A stretch of 64,000 nt of DNA from Hermodice carunculata (GCA_964020975.1 OZ026619.1:92540911-92604910); one strand, 5' to 3'. Positions 47,421 to 60,079 are shown, counted from the first letter of the stretch. The notes: generated by a model from the sequence alone, not told the origin. A program made the numbers and translations.

Positions 47421-49005
47421 ACAGTTTTATCACATTTAAAATCTTGTGCTCCTGACCCTCCAAGCATAGCTGAGATAATGAGCTTTGTCTCCACATGAGG
47501 AAAAACTAAGTTGCCACATGATTGTTCAGATAGACCAACTAGGAAATATTTTTCTCAGTCAACAAATGGTGTGGAAATACCCACCACTAAATATCGCAAG
47601 TAAATGCCAGCTAATTACTTTTATCAAACACATGCAAACACTTTAAATTAGTCTGACCTTCTTTCAGTAAATTTAGCTGAATAAATTTTACATGTTACAA
47701 TTCTAATAAAATTTAAGCATTTATACTAGTTAGTGATAAGAAACATCACTTTTGGATGTATAGTTGGTAAACAAATTTTAATTATGCTAAAACAGTTCAG
47801 TCAATATCAGTTTGATAGGCCTGCCTTTAAAAATGTTTGGCATAACATGCCTTCATGTCATTAAAATGTACCGTTGAAAACATGCGCTACCATTTTCAAT
47901 TATAAATTTATTTGTGTGTGTGTGTGTGTTTGTGCCGGGAATGAAAGTCATTACTGACAGTGAATCATTGGTTTGAATTAAACCATATATCTATACTGAT
48001 GCAGACAGGAATACTTTTTTCTGTGCACGTATGTGATTTGTGTGGCAGCTGGACCCGTTCATTTATCCACAGACCTACTGCGGTGTACCAGAACCACTGC
48101 CAGTCTGCATCCGTTCTTCACCCACAGTATAGCAAATTTACAGCAGCAGCAAGACTTTGGTATAGGTACCCCCAGGGCCGAACTACAACGTGACATCCTT
48201 TTTGAGGCTCATCATTACAAATATAATATTCCAGTTTGGCATTTATCCCAAGCCCCATTAATGCAACCCATTGTGTACAACCACACAGCAGGGCTTGACA
48301 TCAAGGCAAGCCCTGTGGTCAACAGGTAAAAATACTGAGCTTACCAAATAGATTTAATGCCCTGAACTTTGGACAAAAGGTGCTTTGGGGCAAAAAAAAA
48401 AACAAGCCCCATGTGTGTTATGTTAATCAGGTTCTGCTCCCACCATTATGCAGGCCAAATGCTGATGTTTCTTGAATCTGGCTAAGAAATTTATAAAATG
48501 GCGAAATATTTTAATTTGAATTATTAAAGGACTACAGTAGAATCTTTGTTCATTGTGAGTACTTTCCCACTCTTCATTTCCTGAAATCCATTCCTTCTGT
48601 GACTGTAAGAACTTAAAGTCACCCAGTCATTATACAATATAACACTTCCACAATACACATTTGTGGCAGATATTACAATTTATAATGTCCTTTCTTAAGT
48701 GCTTAATCACCTGAAAAAATTTTTAAAGGCCACACAAAATTGCTACAAAATTTGATCACTGGCCAAAAGCAGATTTGGTGCAGTTCCACCTCTTTATTTA
48801 AGCACAATATCAAATTTAATTTTGATACATGATGGTAGTTTCAATAGTTTCCACCGGTGATGCCATCACAACTTCATATCATGGACTTTTATCTGTATAA
48901 TATTCTTGTAGCAGTCAGGGCTCCATTTTAGAAATGGTCCGGGAGCCTGGGGCCACCACAACTTGACACTGACCCCCTGAGTACCAGCGTGGGCGTCAGT
49001 GCGAC
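47421..49005. other. Intergenic, no gene seen
   Basis: Contains a (TG)n stretch near 47,914-47,930. Open frames near 47,960-48,330 have no recognisable domain and no splice context. Confidence 0.5.
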
Positions 49006-49173
49006 TACAGTGGTCCCTGTCATGAGAGACCACCCTCTCATGACAGACCGCTTTTCAGAATCCCTAGTCCTATACTTCCCATGTTAATATACCTGTCATG
49101 AAAGACCACCTGCCTCATAAGACCACTTTTTTTATCGCCGTAGGGGTGGTCTCTGGTGACAGGGACCACTGTA
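49006..49173. mobile_element. 168-bp MITE with TACAGTGGTCCC ends
   Basis: The left end TACAGTGGTCCCTGTC and the right end GACAGGGACCACTGTA are exact reverse complements, and similarity extends to 27 of 29 bases (GAGACCACC on the inner side). TA at both outer edges fits the target duplication of Tc1/mariner/pogo elements, and CAGTGG is a usual start for the pogo group. It is non-coding, so non-autonomous. Confidence 0.8.
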
Positions 49174-50847
49174 CCATATTTTTTTTGTTCACGTGTGACA
49201 GTTAGTGTTTAATTCATTATCCACTTTTACATCAACAAACATATGTTTACAAAGCTTAATTTACAACGGTGTCAATTCGAGTCCCACAAATACACACGAG
49301 TGGCTTTTTCCATTGGTTAATTTACTTTTTCAGGTGGTACTCAATGATGTCCATACAGTTGACCAATCATGGCTTGTACAAATAGTAAGTTCCTGACTAG
49401 TTCAACCCATTTACATTATAATCATCCATTGCGAACAGTTGCAACTTGTACACATTGATTTTGTTTCATCATGTGGTAATTAACTGGATGATCACCTTGT
49501 GGGATTTCATCATTTACCTACCAATATCATGAATGGTATCGGTACCTTGCAGTTAGTTTGCGTGTCCAGTATTGGTTAGTTCCTCGCAATAAACTTTGTT
49601 CTTAATTCATTTTCAAACAATAAAATTAATATTTCACATCAGAAATAGGTCTCCTTGTAATGCACATTGAGTGCACGCGCCATGACCATCTTTGCTGCCA
49701 CTGCACACAAACAGTCGTGTGGCCATGTGGTCTGATGAATAACACATCACTGGATTGGTCAATTGAGTCACACACAAAAATGAGCCAATCACGGATGTTG
49801 CGTTACAGCATATTAATCATGGCTTCTGCATTGTGAACATGTGTGAATCTTGTGTAATTTACTGAGGGAACACACAAACCTGAAGCTTTGATTTTATTGA
49901 AACATGGGAAAAAAGATTCCAGTGTTTATAGCAACAATTATTTGGAGTCCTAGGCAAATACGCAAAGGTAGGGGATAACGGGAAGTGCTGGATGTGTCCC
50001 TAAAGAGTCCGTGAGGGTAGGTCCTGCAATGATGCTTAGTTCACAGTAGATCTACGCCATGCTGTCACTTGCGCGTGACTGGCAGTTGTGTGTTGTTTTC
50101 ATTGGGAAGTCAACTCACAGCCCCATTGCACCAATACATGATCTTTACGACACCGTTAGAATCCACTGATAAATGGCATTAATGATTTGATGTTTAATTT
50201 GCAGAAGAATTCACCATGCAAATTTCACTTTTTATTTTACGCAGCTTTGACATTGTTTGGGCAGATCAGATTCATGGCGGGTTTTTGTGATCTTCCTGCA
50301 ATAACGGACGTGTGGCAATACATTACTGCCAGTGCATTTGATCTCGTAATCGTATGTACGCTACACGGACACTAAAAATACCTGCTTGTTTTGACAGAAA
50401 TCAAAGAGGCAGGCAAGTCCCGTTGAATACAACTGCTGACCAAGCAATGACTTCCGCAGTATTATCACCTGTTGGCCTCCTCACTGTGGGGATGCTAAAA
50501 TACACAACATGGACATCTTTTGGACGCTGTGTCTACCAAAAGCCTTGGCGGACCACCTCTGTTGGTGGTGGTCCTTCTGTCCACCGACTGAAATTCCTAA
50601 AATTGATCCCCTAGTGGTATGTCAGGGCTCCCTCCATAAAAAAAAGTTTTAGAGTATAGAAATGTCCCATGCTCAAGACAAATTATTGGGCTGGGGATCT
50701 GAGGGCCCTCCACTAAAAAATCTTTCAAATTTAGATGCTCCAGAATTACTTCTATGGTACTTCTGGAGGCTACAAGAAGTCTTTGAAAGTGTCAACTTTT
50801 AGCCACGGAATGCTCCAGCTTGCAACATTTTGCATGTTACTTTCAAA
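49174..50847. other. Intergenic, no gene seen
   Basis: No exon, RNA gene or recognised repeat. Near 49,670-49,850 the sequence is somewhat less AT-rich but without a coding frame. Confidence 0.5.
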
Positions 50848-51042
50848 TACTGTAAATTGCTTTAATTTCGCTTATTTCGCTGATGGTACAAAACCGTGAA
50901 AATAAAAACACAGTGAAATAATATTTTAACATTGTTTGAATAGGAATTATGTCCAAAATAGTGAAATTAAAAATACAGCGAAATTTCAAAAATAGAAAAA
51001 CCGTGAAAATTTAAACACGCGAAAATAAAGCAATTTACTGTA
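50848..51042 (+). mobile_element. Family E MITE, best-preserved copy
   Basis: A 195-bp element with 24-bp ends: left TACTGTAAATTGCTTTAATT, and right read in reverse TACAGTAAATTGCTTTATTT, each continuing to CGC. TA at both outer edges suggests Tc1/mariner-type mobilisation. At least four more copies lie at 19,398, 20,084, 31,283 and 31,986. Repeated GTGAAAATAAA words fill the middle. Confidence 0.85.
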
Positions 51043-51319
51043 ATTGAGAGTACAGAGTCTTACCTTCAGAAAATTTTAGGGTACAGAATTTTACCCATTT
51101 TATCATCTGGCAGAAACTATGTAAACATGGATATATGTCCACAAGTTCAGATGTAATGGCCTTCACGGAAAAATAATACCATGAAATGTATTGCTGGAGA
51201 CTATTGCGTTAAACACATTCCCTTCTGGCTTAAAATGGTTGCCTCCAAAGCATACCAAAGATGCGTTTTTTGTCTACTCCGCTGGGGTTTGCCTTTCTTT
51301 GACAAGGTCACTGTTTTAG

Positions 51320-51450
51320 CATTGGAAAAGTGACTTAGTTTCTAATTGGCTGAGTACAGATACCATGGTAACAGGCTTCAGCACACTAGGGACCAGAGGT
51401 TACTACTGGTATAAACGATAATGACTAACTTCCTGATTGGTGTTTCAGTC
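51320..51450 (+). repeat. CCAAT/X-box-like module repeat, copy 2
   Basis: Contains TAATTGG, 10 bp, ATACCATGGTAAC (51,343-51,373) and later ACTTCCTGATTGGTGTTTC, as in the copy at 47,242-47,420. The shared order shows a common repeat rather than two independent regulatory sites. Confidence 0.5.
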
Positions 51451-52833
51451 TAGGGGGAGGGTCAAAGTATAGTTTGTTTCCTGACTATAAATAAAATCCT
51501 GTCCAAGAAGGGCAGACCAAGTGTAGTAACACGGAACTTGGTCTGCTATGCAGGCAATAAATATGGTGGCCAGCACAAAAATCCTGGGTGTCTAAGGCTC
51601 TTAGACCATCATCATGACATAAAACTTATATACTGGACAAAAAACATACATATACTGTATATAAATAAGTCTTTCTCAAGCCATACATTACGATATAACA
51701 GCACATCCATGTACATGGATTTTTTCTTATCCCATACCACCATGATGCTGGTCATATGAATGAAGTTAGTTCTGACCCACACATGAAGCATGACACGTGG
51801 CAATTCAAGGCAGGGTGCCTCGGTCATATTACATTTATCAATACATGTACACCTGAATTCTGATAAAACAGGTACACCCTGAGTTCTGCATACCTATAAC
51901 TCACTAACTGTACTTTTCCTTAGGCCTACTGTTGGGGGGGGGGACCTTTATTTTATTTTTCTTGGATTTTGTACATAATATAACCTAATTAATTATTCTA
52001 TATCAACCAAAGTACGACTTCATCACTGCCAAACATGCAACTTTTGACTGAGGTGCAACCAAATATGCTTTGATTACAGCATAAATAACATGACAGAATA
52101 CATCTGCCCATGTGTGTACAATCTAATTCTGTTTTCTTTATGAAGATGCCAATAAAATGGAACCCCAAATGCAAACTTGCCCCAGGTAACTAGGTCACAT
52201 ACACATTTTGAAGTTAAATGTTATGAGTGCAACATACTTTACAACTACAGCACACCGGTTAACCCAAGGCTACCAGTCTTATCCGAATGCAAGCTGATTG
52301 CCCTTGGGCACAAAAGGCATACATATATATGTGTGCTGATCATGCCTGACAATGTAACTTTATGCTGTCCAGGTTTTATAAGTAACCTTACCAGACACTG
52401 GCTCTCATCCACATTTTCAAATCAAACATATCTAACACCACTGGGTGTACCTGATCAAGTTGCTCGATCACACAACACATAGTGTACATTTTTTTTTAAC
52501 TCGGGTTTCAGCATAAAATGCAAACTACCAGTCACCCTCACAAAAGCTCAAAACCTTGAAAGCTTTGCACTGCTGACAGGATTGATCACAAAACAACTGG
52601 ATGAAATAACAGCACAACATACAAGACACTGTAGAACACTAGCAGTTCCCTGCCTTTTCTCTAGCAGAACAAGATTCTAAAGCTTGACTTTGGTAAGCTG
52701 ACGCTAAAGCAGCATTACAAGACAATAAGAACACAAACGTTCTCCTGCCCATGCCCTACAGCACACTCCAGTCAGCTGTGGTCAGTATATGCTCTTCCAT
52801 TGTAATTTAAAAAAAAAAAAACAAAAGAAACAA
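51451..52833. other. Intergenic, no gene seen
   Basis: Contains a G-run near 51,934-51,942 and a 101-codon plus-strand open frame (52,177-52,482) without any recognisable domain. I see no splice or promoter evidence for a gene. Confidence 0.5.
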
Positions 52834-53490
52834 AAACAAGAGGCCCACTGGCCTACTGCTCTCCTGGCACCGTGGCTATATTGCACCTGTTCATTTCAAA
52901 GTTGTGAGTCCTCAAGTGGCTTCTGAACATGTGAAGCTTGCGTAAATTAAGTGTACAAAAAGTCCACCAGATGGCACTTAGCCCCACATGTAGTCATAGC
53001 TTATAAATTTGTGCAATTCCTGTGACTGATATTGTTGCATGTGCCAAGACAAAAATGAGCAAGTCCTTAACTTTAAGTCCTCAGTGATCTTGGGACAGAA
53101 TATCAAGGTCAAAAATAGGTCAAGAGCACTGGTCTTACAAAATTTTTTAGCTCATTTTAGCTCATAATTTGCATCAAATTATAGGTGGCACCACTAGTAT
53201 CTCTAGTAACTTAGACTTTGGCCTCCCGCACAATCCCACCATATTTGACGAAGATCCACTAAACATTAAAGATGTGTTCACAAGATTTTCACATTTGACC
53301 CATATTCAGTATTACATAATGTAGGTGGCGACGCCATTATCAAAAGAAACTTCAATTTTCATACAGACTATAAGTCCTGAAAGTTATTTTGGGCTAATAT
53401 CAACTTTAAAGTTATCGTGTTCACAAACCAAAAGTTTTCGGACAGACAGACAGAATGACGGACGAACGGACATGAGGTTATCAGAGCTAC
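52834..53490 (+). repeat. Family B dispersed repeat, copy with both ends
   Basis: Starts AACAAGAGGCCCACTGGCCT, a small hairpin (AGGCC ... GGCCT), and ends in GACAGACAGACAG, a GGACGGAC-like stretch and ATCAGAGCT. The inside has GGTGGCACCACTAGTATC, CACAATCCCACC and GAAGATCC. It is about 0.65 kb, half the length of the intron 4 copy. No protein is encoded. Confidence 0.75.
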
Positions 53491-54129
53491 AAACACTCAC
53501 ATGTAGAGACATTTTCTCATCATAAATCTTAACGAACAACTGAAATGCAGCATGGAATGCAACAGTTCAAATGACCTTGCGAGCACTGTGGCCATTTGAC
53601 CATGTGAATTACCACAAGATCCATGGGAAACTAGCCGATCTACTTTGCAAAGAAGATCATATGGTAGGGTAGCATCATCATGTGCAATATCAAAAAATAA
53701 CTGACAACGATATGGTTGTACCACATGTACAGACGGCCCTCAACATTTTTCAAGTTGACGGCCAAAAGCTGGGCTCAAAGTCAACAAGGCTTGTAGAGTT
53801 ACTGTTTAAGACAGGTCAGTAGGTCTGTATGGCTATACACTGACCTTCCACCTATGATTCCAAATTCAACAGGTGTCACCCGGTGCCCATGATGAACACC
53901 ATAGTTTGAAGAATGTAGGTGCAAATATTGTGAACTTGTCACTCTACGTTTTAACCATCAAGGTCATTAGGAGCATGACATTTAACCGGCAGACTCTAAT
54001 AAAAAACACTTTAATTTGAGGAATGTAGGTGAACATTTTAAACGGGTTGTGTAAAAAATAAACCTTTATAAAAATCTGAGAAAGGGGGTTAAAGCCAAAA
54101 TAAAATTTTGATAATTCTTTAAAAAGTAA
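53491..54129. other. Intergenic, nothing recognised
   Basis: Sequence between the ends of a family B and a family A copy. There is a repeated word GAGGAATGTAGGTG / GAAGAATGTAGGTG near 53,910 and 54,018. No gene seen. Confidence 0.5.
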
Positions 54130-54839
54130 AAACAAGAGAGCTGTGTGAGCAGCACATGCTCAGTCGACCTAGTGATTCATCACACTTCTTGTGGTTCTGT
54201 GAACTTGGGCTAAAACAAAACAGGTCGACATGTGAATGTTAGAATTAGAATGCCCATTTACTTGCATAGTAATCAATAGGAAGGTTGCATTCAATGATCC
54301 GTACTCTAAGTGCAAAAATCAGGAATCCACAGCAGTTCCATCCAGTGAACAGGTTTGTTTGACCCTTCCACAAGGAACATATAAACCAAGTTTCAGGTTA
54401 ATCGGAGTTGAAAAAAAAAGCGGAAACAGCCCAAAAATCATAAATAGAAAATTGCAACAAACCTGGTGAAAAAATTAAGAGCTAGGCGTTCCTTGGAGTT
54501 TCCTGTGTGAATTAAAAGCTATCACTTAAGCAGTTTCAGTGAAGATCTTTTAAAATTTACCCCCCAAAAGAACCAAAAAATCATTTAAAAAAAAAAAAAA
54601 TCGCAGTGCCACCTGTTGAACAAATACAGGTCTAGGGATATCCAGACGTATCTCTATGCCATTTTGAAGATTTTACCAAAAAATGAACAAAATTCATTAA
54701 AAAAATATCCCCAAAAAACCCACTGGACTGTGACTATTTGAACAAACTTGGTATAAAGACCCACCCAAGGAACATCCCCACCAAATTTGAAGTGAATCTG
54801 GCCAGAGGAGTATTAGATAAGCTCAGCTGAGCTCAAAAT
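54130..54839 (+). repeat. Family A dispersed repeat, single-module copy
   Basis: Starts AAACAAGAGAGCTGTGTGAG with a hairpin (GCTG ... CAGC). It contains GAATGCCCATTTACTTGC and AATCAATAGGAAGG at about 54,250, then AATCAGGAATCCACAGCAG. It ends in AAGCTCAGCTGAGCTC, a perfect palindrome. It is about 0.71 kb and carries one module, against two in the copy at 57,871. Confidence 0.8.
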
Positions 54840-57800
54840 ATGCAGCTGGAATACATAAGTGCTTTTATCTACAGAGAGCAACATATAGCGAGAATTTTTT
54901 TAATTAAAAATTTGATAGAGAACAATTATGAATTTAAATACACATAAAACATGTATCAAGGGCACAATAAAATACTTTCATTGCATATCAATATTGTATT
55001 GTCATTCCTATTTTGTATGATGGCAGGCCCTCTGTACACAGGACACCTATCAATGCAGCAAATGTGGCATTTAAAATACACATTTCCCCTCCTAAGTGGC
55101 GAACCCTCTAACAAAGACACACTTCTTGATCATTTTGGGCAGCCTTAATAGAGAGGATTCACTGTAGTGTAGTCCTGTGATAGATTTGATTCCAAGAAAT
55201 AGGTGATATTGGGGTGGGGGGGGGTTTAATTTTCTTGCAGTTTTACTGGATTGTTGGACAGGAGTTTTTTCTTGGTACACCAACCCTAAGTAATTTATTG
55301 AAGTTTAAGCCATCAAGGTCATTACTGGCTCAACCATTAAGTTTCGGACTCCACTGGTTGGAGAGTTGTCCAAGTTATTGACCAGGCAGCACTTGCTTTA
55401 CCGTTGAACTGATAAAAAACCCTACATGCCGTGTCTTCTTCAAATATTGGGATAAGTAACAAGTAAAACATTGTGGCCTTGGGAGTGAGTTCATCATTTG
55501 TATATTCTCCCTTTGATCTGAATATGGAGCCACATTTGTATTACTGTATGCAGCATCAAAAGTCCTAGCACAAAAAGCATTTAAAGTAGCACCCCACAGA
55601 CCTACAAAAACAATTATGTGGTAAAGGTTTCACATCTGGGAAAAATTCAAGAACCTTTTAAACTAAATCAATACATAATTTCAACAAAAAGTACAGCATG
55701 TGTTGTTCATCTGTATTTGTGATACACAGGTATGGTGGGTTTCTTAGGCTTTGCCACCCCCCCCCCTACATTTTCCAAAAAGCTAATATGAAAGAGTTTA
55801 AACAGATCACATTTGAATACATATATAAATATATACACACACACACATATACATTAACGGAAACCCTGACAAGGAAGTTGGTAAAGCTCCCCCTTTAAAA
55901 ACAAAAACAAAAAAACCTAGGGTTAGACAGTTTAACCTAAGGTAGGAAGATACCCTGAACAGCACATTTTAGGCATGGTCAAGTGAATCATTTTTACTCA
56001 ATGACAGCATCATGTTAGGAATTAGGTCTGATGACCGATACAAAGCCCTGAACATAGCACTTTAGGAGGACCATCATCTGACCTTTAATATAACGAGTAC
56101 AATACATGGCCATGTAATTAGGTCCATTACACCCAAAGCACATTCACTACATCATTTTATAATTTATAATTGGATGTACTCTTCACTTTTTGCTACAGGC
56201 TTGAAACTTTTGTGACCATGTAATAGCCCTAAGTGGCAAAACTGGTATTTTGATTAGCAATCCAATTTTTGCTAACACCAATGATCCAGGGTTGTCCCTG
56301 AAGCTTTGCAGCTTGTTGGCACCATAAAGCTTAAAAAGAAACACAAAGCTTTCAACATGAACATCAAGCTCGAAAAAGCTCTGCATACAGGCTAGCTATA
56401 CTTTGTCAGATATACGGTATAAACATGTTTTTAGGCCTAAACTGTCTTGATTAGGCAGCTGGGTCCAGCTCAACCTCCAAACATGGGTTAAAAAGGCAAA
56501 GCTCTTTTTTTTTCTACAGCAACTACCCTGCAATCTATTTTCATTAAGGTTTTTGGGTGGAAGACAGTATGCCATTATCAAGTCGCTCATAATATCACCA
56601 AATACAGTAAAATATGACCTTATGAAAGAAATGGCAAATCTCAAACTAATCTACTATTTTGTTAACTGTGCACAGGATGCCACCCATATCGATTTTCTCA
56701 TAAAAAGAATCAAAACTAAAGAACGTAATGGCTGACGCCTTTAAAAAAACCCTCAGCTGCCCATGAAAGGATGGTTCTCTATATAATGTGTGCAAAAATT
56801 TCAAAGTAAATTGACCCAGGTGACCTTTAAATTGAGTCAAGGTCATTCTCCCTCAAAATTGAAATTGAGTCAAGGTCATTCTCCCTCAAACTTGAAATCA
56901 GACCAAGGACACTGCCCTTGAAACCTGAGCAAGACTCATACAAGGGTAATAAACTGTAAAAGTCTTATGATCCTATCTTATCCAGTTCTTAAGATCTGAT
57001 GTACAAATATTTATTCAAGAGAAATATTGCCTCTGGTGACCTTCAAATTTGGTCATGGTCAATGTACTCCAAATGTGAGGAAGACCCTTGTAAGGGTGAT
57101 TATCTGTAAGGCCACCCTAAAAATGTTGCTCGCTTGCTTGCCGTAAGCGACCCACCCACTGAATTCACTTTACATCACATTTTCCAAACAAAAATAAGGC
57201 CTGAAAAGGGTGACTATTACCTGGGTAAATACGGTACCAAGTTTTGTTCATTATGTGTCTTTCCCTGTTAGTACAGCTTGTGTGGGATGTTTTCTGTCAA
57301 AATTTTATTATGCACAGCATAAATAAACTTGTTGCGTCACAGTTGTCTCGACCGTTTTAGAAAGTTCATCGCAAAACAGCATTCTTGTTTGTTGGTTCCA
57401 ATGCATTGCTCAGCAGTTATCGGAAACTGAAGTATTTTTCGGATATTATTGGCAGTCCAATGTTCTTTTCAGGTGAGACTGAAGTATTCCAAGTACCATA
57501 TCTGGATTGACAACCCCATAACCTCAAATAAATTTTTAAATATGGATATTATCATTAAATTCAGCTGTTCATAGAGCATAGTTGCAATAGGATGTGGTCA
57601 TTTTTCCTAGTGTTTATCTACAAAGCTTTCAGTATAGTGCATCCACAGCAATAAATGTGTCTACAGTCATCATTCCCAGTTCTTTCAATATAAGGAATAA
57701 GTAGTACTATGAAATGACTGAGGATTCTGGGAGATGTCCCGAAAATACCTGATGACAAAAATTTCTATGTTCCATTTTATGTCCGGACCATGCAGTGCAC

Positions 57801-57870
57801 AAACACATGACTTCGGAAAACAAACCCAAACAGAAAACACAATGGCTTCCAAGAGAGAGGGAAAAAAAAC
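54840..57870. other. Intergenic, no gene seen
   Basis: A 33-bp direct duplication lies at about 56,831-56,896 (unit begins ATTGAGTCAAGGTCATTCTC). C- and G-runs occur near 55,214-55,226 and 55,757-55,765, and a short AC/AT stretch near 55,832-55,850. Open frames here lack domains. I cannot support any gene in these 3 kb. Confidence 0.5.
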
Positions 57871-59292
57871 AAAACAAGAGGGCTGTGTGAACAGCCCGTG
57901 CCTCAGCTGATCTTGACATTCATTACACTTGCAGCTCTATGAACTTGGGAAAGGATCAAGGACACCATGTTCTGAGTAAGTCTGACCTTTACAGAAGAAC
58001 ACTTACATGTGCAACATCAAAGTTCAAGTAGTTCTCAAGTTATAATGAAGAGTAAAATTCATGTATGTTGCACTGTGACCCCACAAACGAGGTCAAGGTC
58101 ATTCATGTACTGTCTCAGCATGACCTTCATACAGAATAATTAACATGTGTAGCGGACTCAAAACAGATCTCAAGTTATCAAGTAAACAGTAAATTTCGTG
58201 TCAGTCATCTGGTGAATTAGCATTAGAATGCCCATTGACTTACATAGTAATCAATAGGAAAGCTGCATCGAACGATAAGTGCCCGAATTGAAAAATCCTT
58301 AAAAATAAGGAATCTAAAGCAGTGCCACCTAGTAAACAACTGTTTGACCCTTCCACAATAACATATCCATCACATCTTAGCTTAATCTGAGGGACCGTTC
58401 TGACAACAAGTGAAAAATAGCAAAACCATACAAAAAATTCCTGAAAAAAATGCAGCGCCACCTGGTGAACAAATTGGGAACTAGGTGTCCCCGGGAGTGT
58501 CTTTGTACGATATAAAGCAATTGGGTACGCAGTTTCGGAGAAGATTTTTTAAGATTTGTCCAAAAAAAAAGAACAAAAATACATTGAAAATCCAAAAATC
58601 ACTGGAGCATGAACATTTGAACAAAATTGGTAGAAACCCACCCAAGGTACATTGCCACCAAGTTTGAAGTTAATCTGGATGACGGTTTTGGAGAAGAAGT
58701 CAAAAATGTGAATTAGCATTAGAATGCCCATTGACTTCCATAGTAATCAATAGGAAAGCTGCATTGACCGATAAGGACCCGAATTGAAAAAATCGTTAAA
58801 AATCAGGAATCTGCAGCATTCCCACATAACGAACAACTTTGTTTGACCCTTCTACAAGGAACATATCCACCATGTTTCAGCTTAATCTGAGTGACGGTTC
58901 TGGAGAAGAAGTCAAAAATAGCTATAACACACAAAAATTCCTTAAAAAATTAGAAAAAAAATTGCAGCGCCACCTGGTGAACAAATTTAGAACTAGGAGT
59001 CCCAGGGAGTGTTTCTGTGTGATATCAAAGCAATTGGGTGAGCGGTTTCGGAGAAGAAGATTTTTTAAGATTTGCCCAAAAAAGAACAAAAAAATTCATT
59101 AAAAATCCAAAAATCACTGGACCGTGACCACTTGAACAAACTTGGTAGAGACCCACCCAAGGCACATTTCCACCAAGTTTGAAGTGAATCTGGCTGACGG
59201 TTTTTGAGAAGAAGTCAAAAATGTGAATTGTGGACGACGGACGACAGACCCTCAAAAAACCTCAGCTGACTGACAAGTCAGCTGAGGTAAAA
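57871..59292 (+). repeat. Family A dispersed repeat, two-module copy
   Basis: Starts AAAACAAGAGGGCTGTGTGA, with GGGCTGT and ACAGCCC forming a hairpin. It ends CTCAGCTGACTGACAAGTCA then GCTGAGGTAAAAA, a palindrome. Inside, a module of about 497 bp is duplicated in tandem: GAATTAGCATTAGAATGCCC at about 58,212 and again at about 58,708. The repeated open frames (IHIFDFFSKT ... GGNVPWVG on the minus strand) follow from the repeated DNA. Confidence 0.85.
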
Positions 59293-59739
59293 ACCTGTTG
59301 AAAGTGCTCTGCATCTAAAAAGAACTCTGCAGTGCGTCCCTCTATGGTGAAAGGATAGCAGAAGGAATACGAGTGGCTGAATTTCGTTAGCAGTGATGGG
59401 CATACAGTCAGCTCAATATACTGTTAAGTACTGTTGTGCCGGTCTCAACAGAATGAACCTTACGTAATTTTAACCAGGCATTTGTTGATGGATGCACGTC
59501 CATTTCAACAACACCTAAGGTTCAAATTAGCTAGTACCGTCCGTAGCCACAAAAGCGCCAGGGTCATTTCCCGGTGAACCTTGTGGCAGATTAGGTTGTT
59601 TCAATATAGCAGCCATATTGCACCATAGTTAAAATACAGGGAAATGACACTGCAAAGATGATAATTATTTTCCAACATACCACGGAAATATTTACAAGCT
59701 ACAGTGACAGTCTACAATTGCAAAGTCCCTGACTATAAG
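59293..59739. other. Flank of THAP relic, nothing recognised
   Basis: Between the family A copy and the THAP relic. CATTTCCCGGTGAAC and GGAAATGACACTGC occur here, and the region could be the 5' part of the same old transposon, but no ends were found. Confidence 0.4.
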
Positions 59740-60010
59740 CCAGACACAAGAAAACTGGGTAAATTGGATTACTGTCCCTGGATGCAAGGGGTAGCTTTCC
59801 ATGGTTTTCCTCCAAAGGAACACAGAAACGACGGGAGTGATTAAATATGATGAAAATACCAGAAGATTATGAACCACCAGGCAAATTTGATAGAATCTGT
59901 TCAAAACATTTCATTGGGGGTAAAGGTCCGACACCAGAACACCCAGTGCCCACGTTTTTTCCGGATAACAACTGGACGATTGCAGAAAAACGCACAACAA
60001 ACCGATGGCA
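59740..60010 (+). pseudogene. THAP-type zinc-finger relic
   Basis: Pieces of one THAP domain appear in order but in different frames: VPGCKG near 59,777, VAFHGFPPKEHRNDGSD near 59,790-59,842, and then in the frame opening at 59,847 FDRICSKHFIGGKGPTPEHP and VPTFFPDNN. These match the C-x-x-C, FHxFP, C-x-x-H and final (A)VPTxF parts of the family. Two frame changes or stops interrupt the domain, and the first Cys pair is not clear. THAP domains occur in P-element and Kolobok transposases and in host DNA-binding proteins. No transposase body follows, so origin is unsettled. Confidence 0.6.
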
Positions 60011-60079
60011 GAACTGTGTGAGACGGCTGAGGATCGAGTGACCTACCCAGCAATGGAGAAAGACCAGTTGCCAAGTAGA

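Noticed and set aside
52177-52482. 101-codon plus-strand open frame as a gene
   Set aside because: Random-looking composition and no domain or neighbouring exons.
58377-59255. Recurring minus-strand frames (IHIFDFFSKT and similar) in all family A copies
   Set aside because: Similarity follows the DNA repeat; frames are short, differ in extent and carry no known domain.
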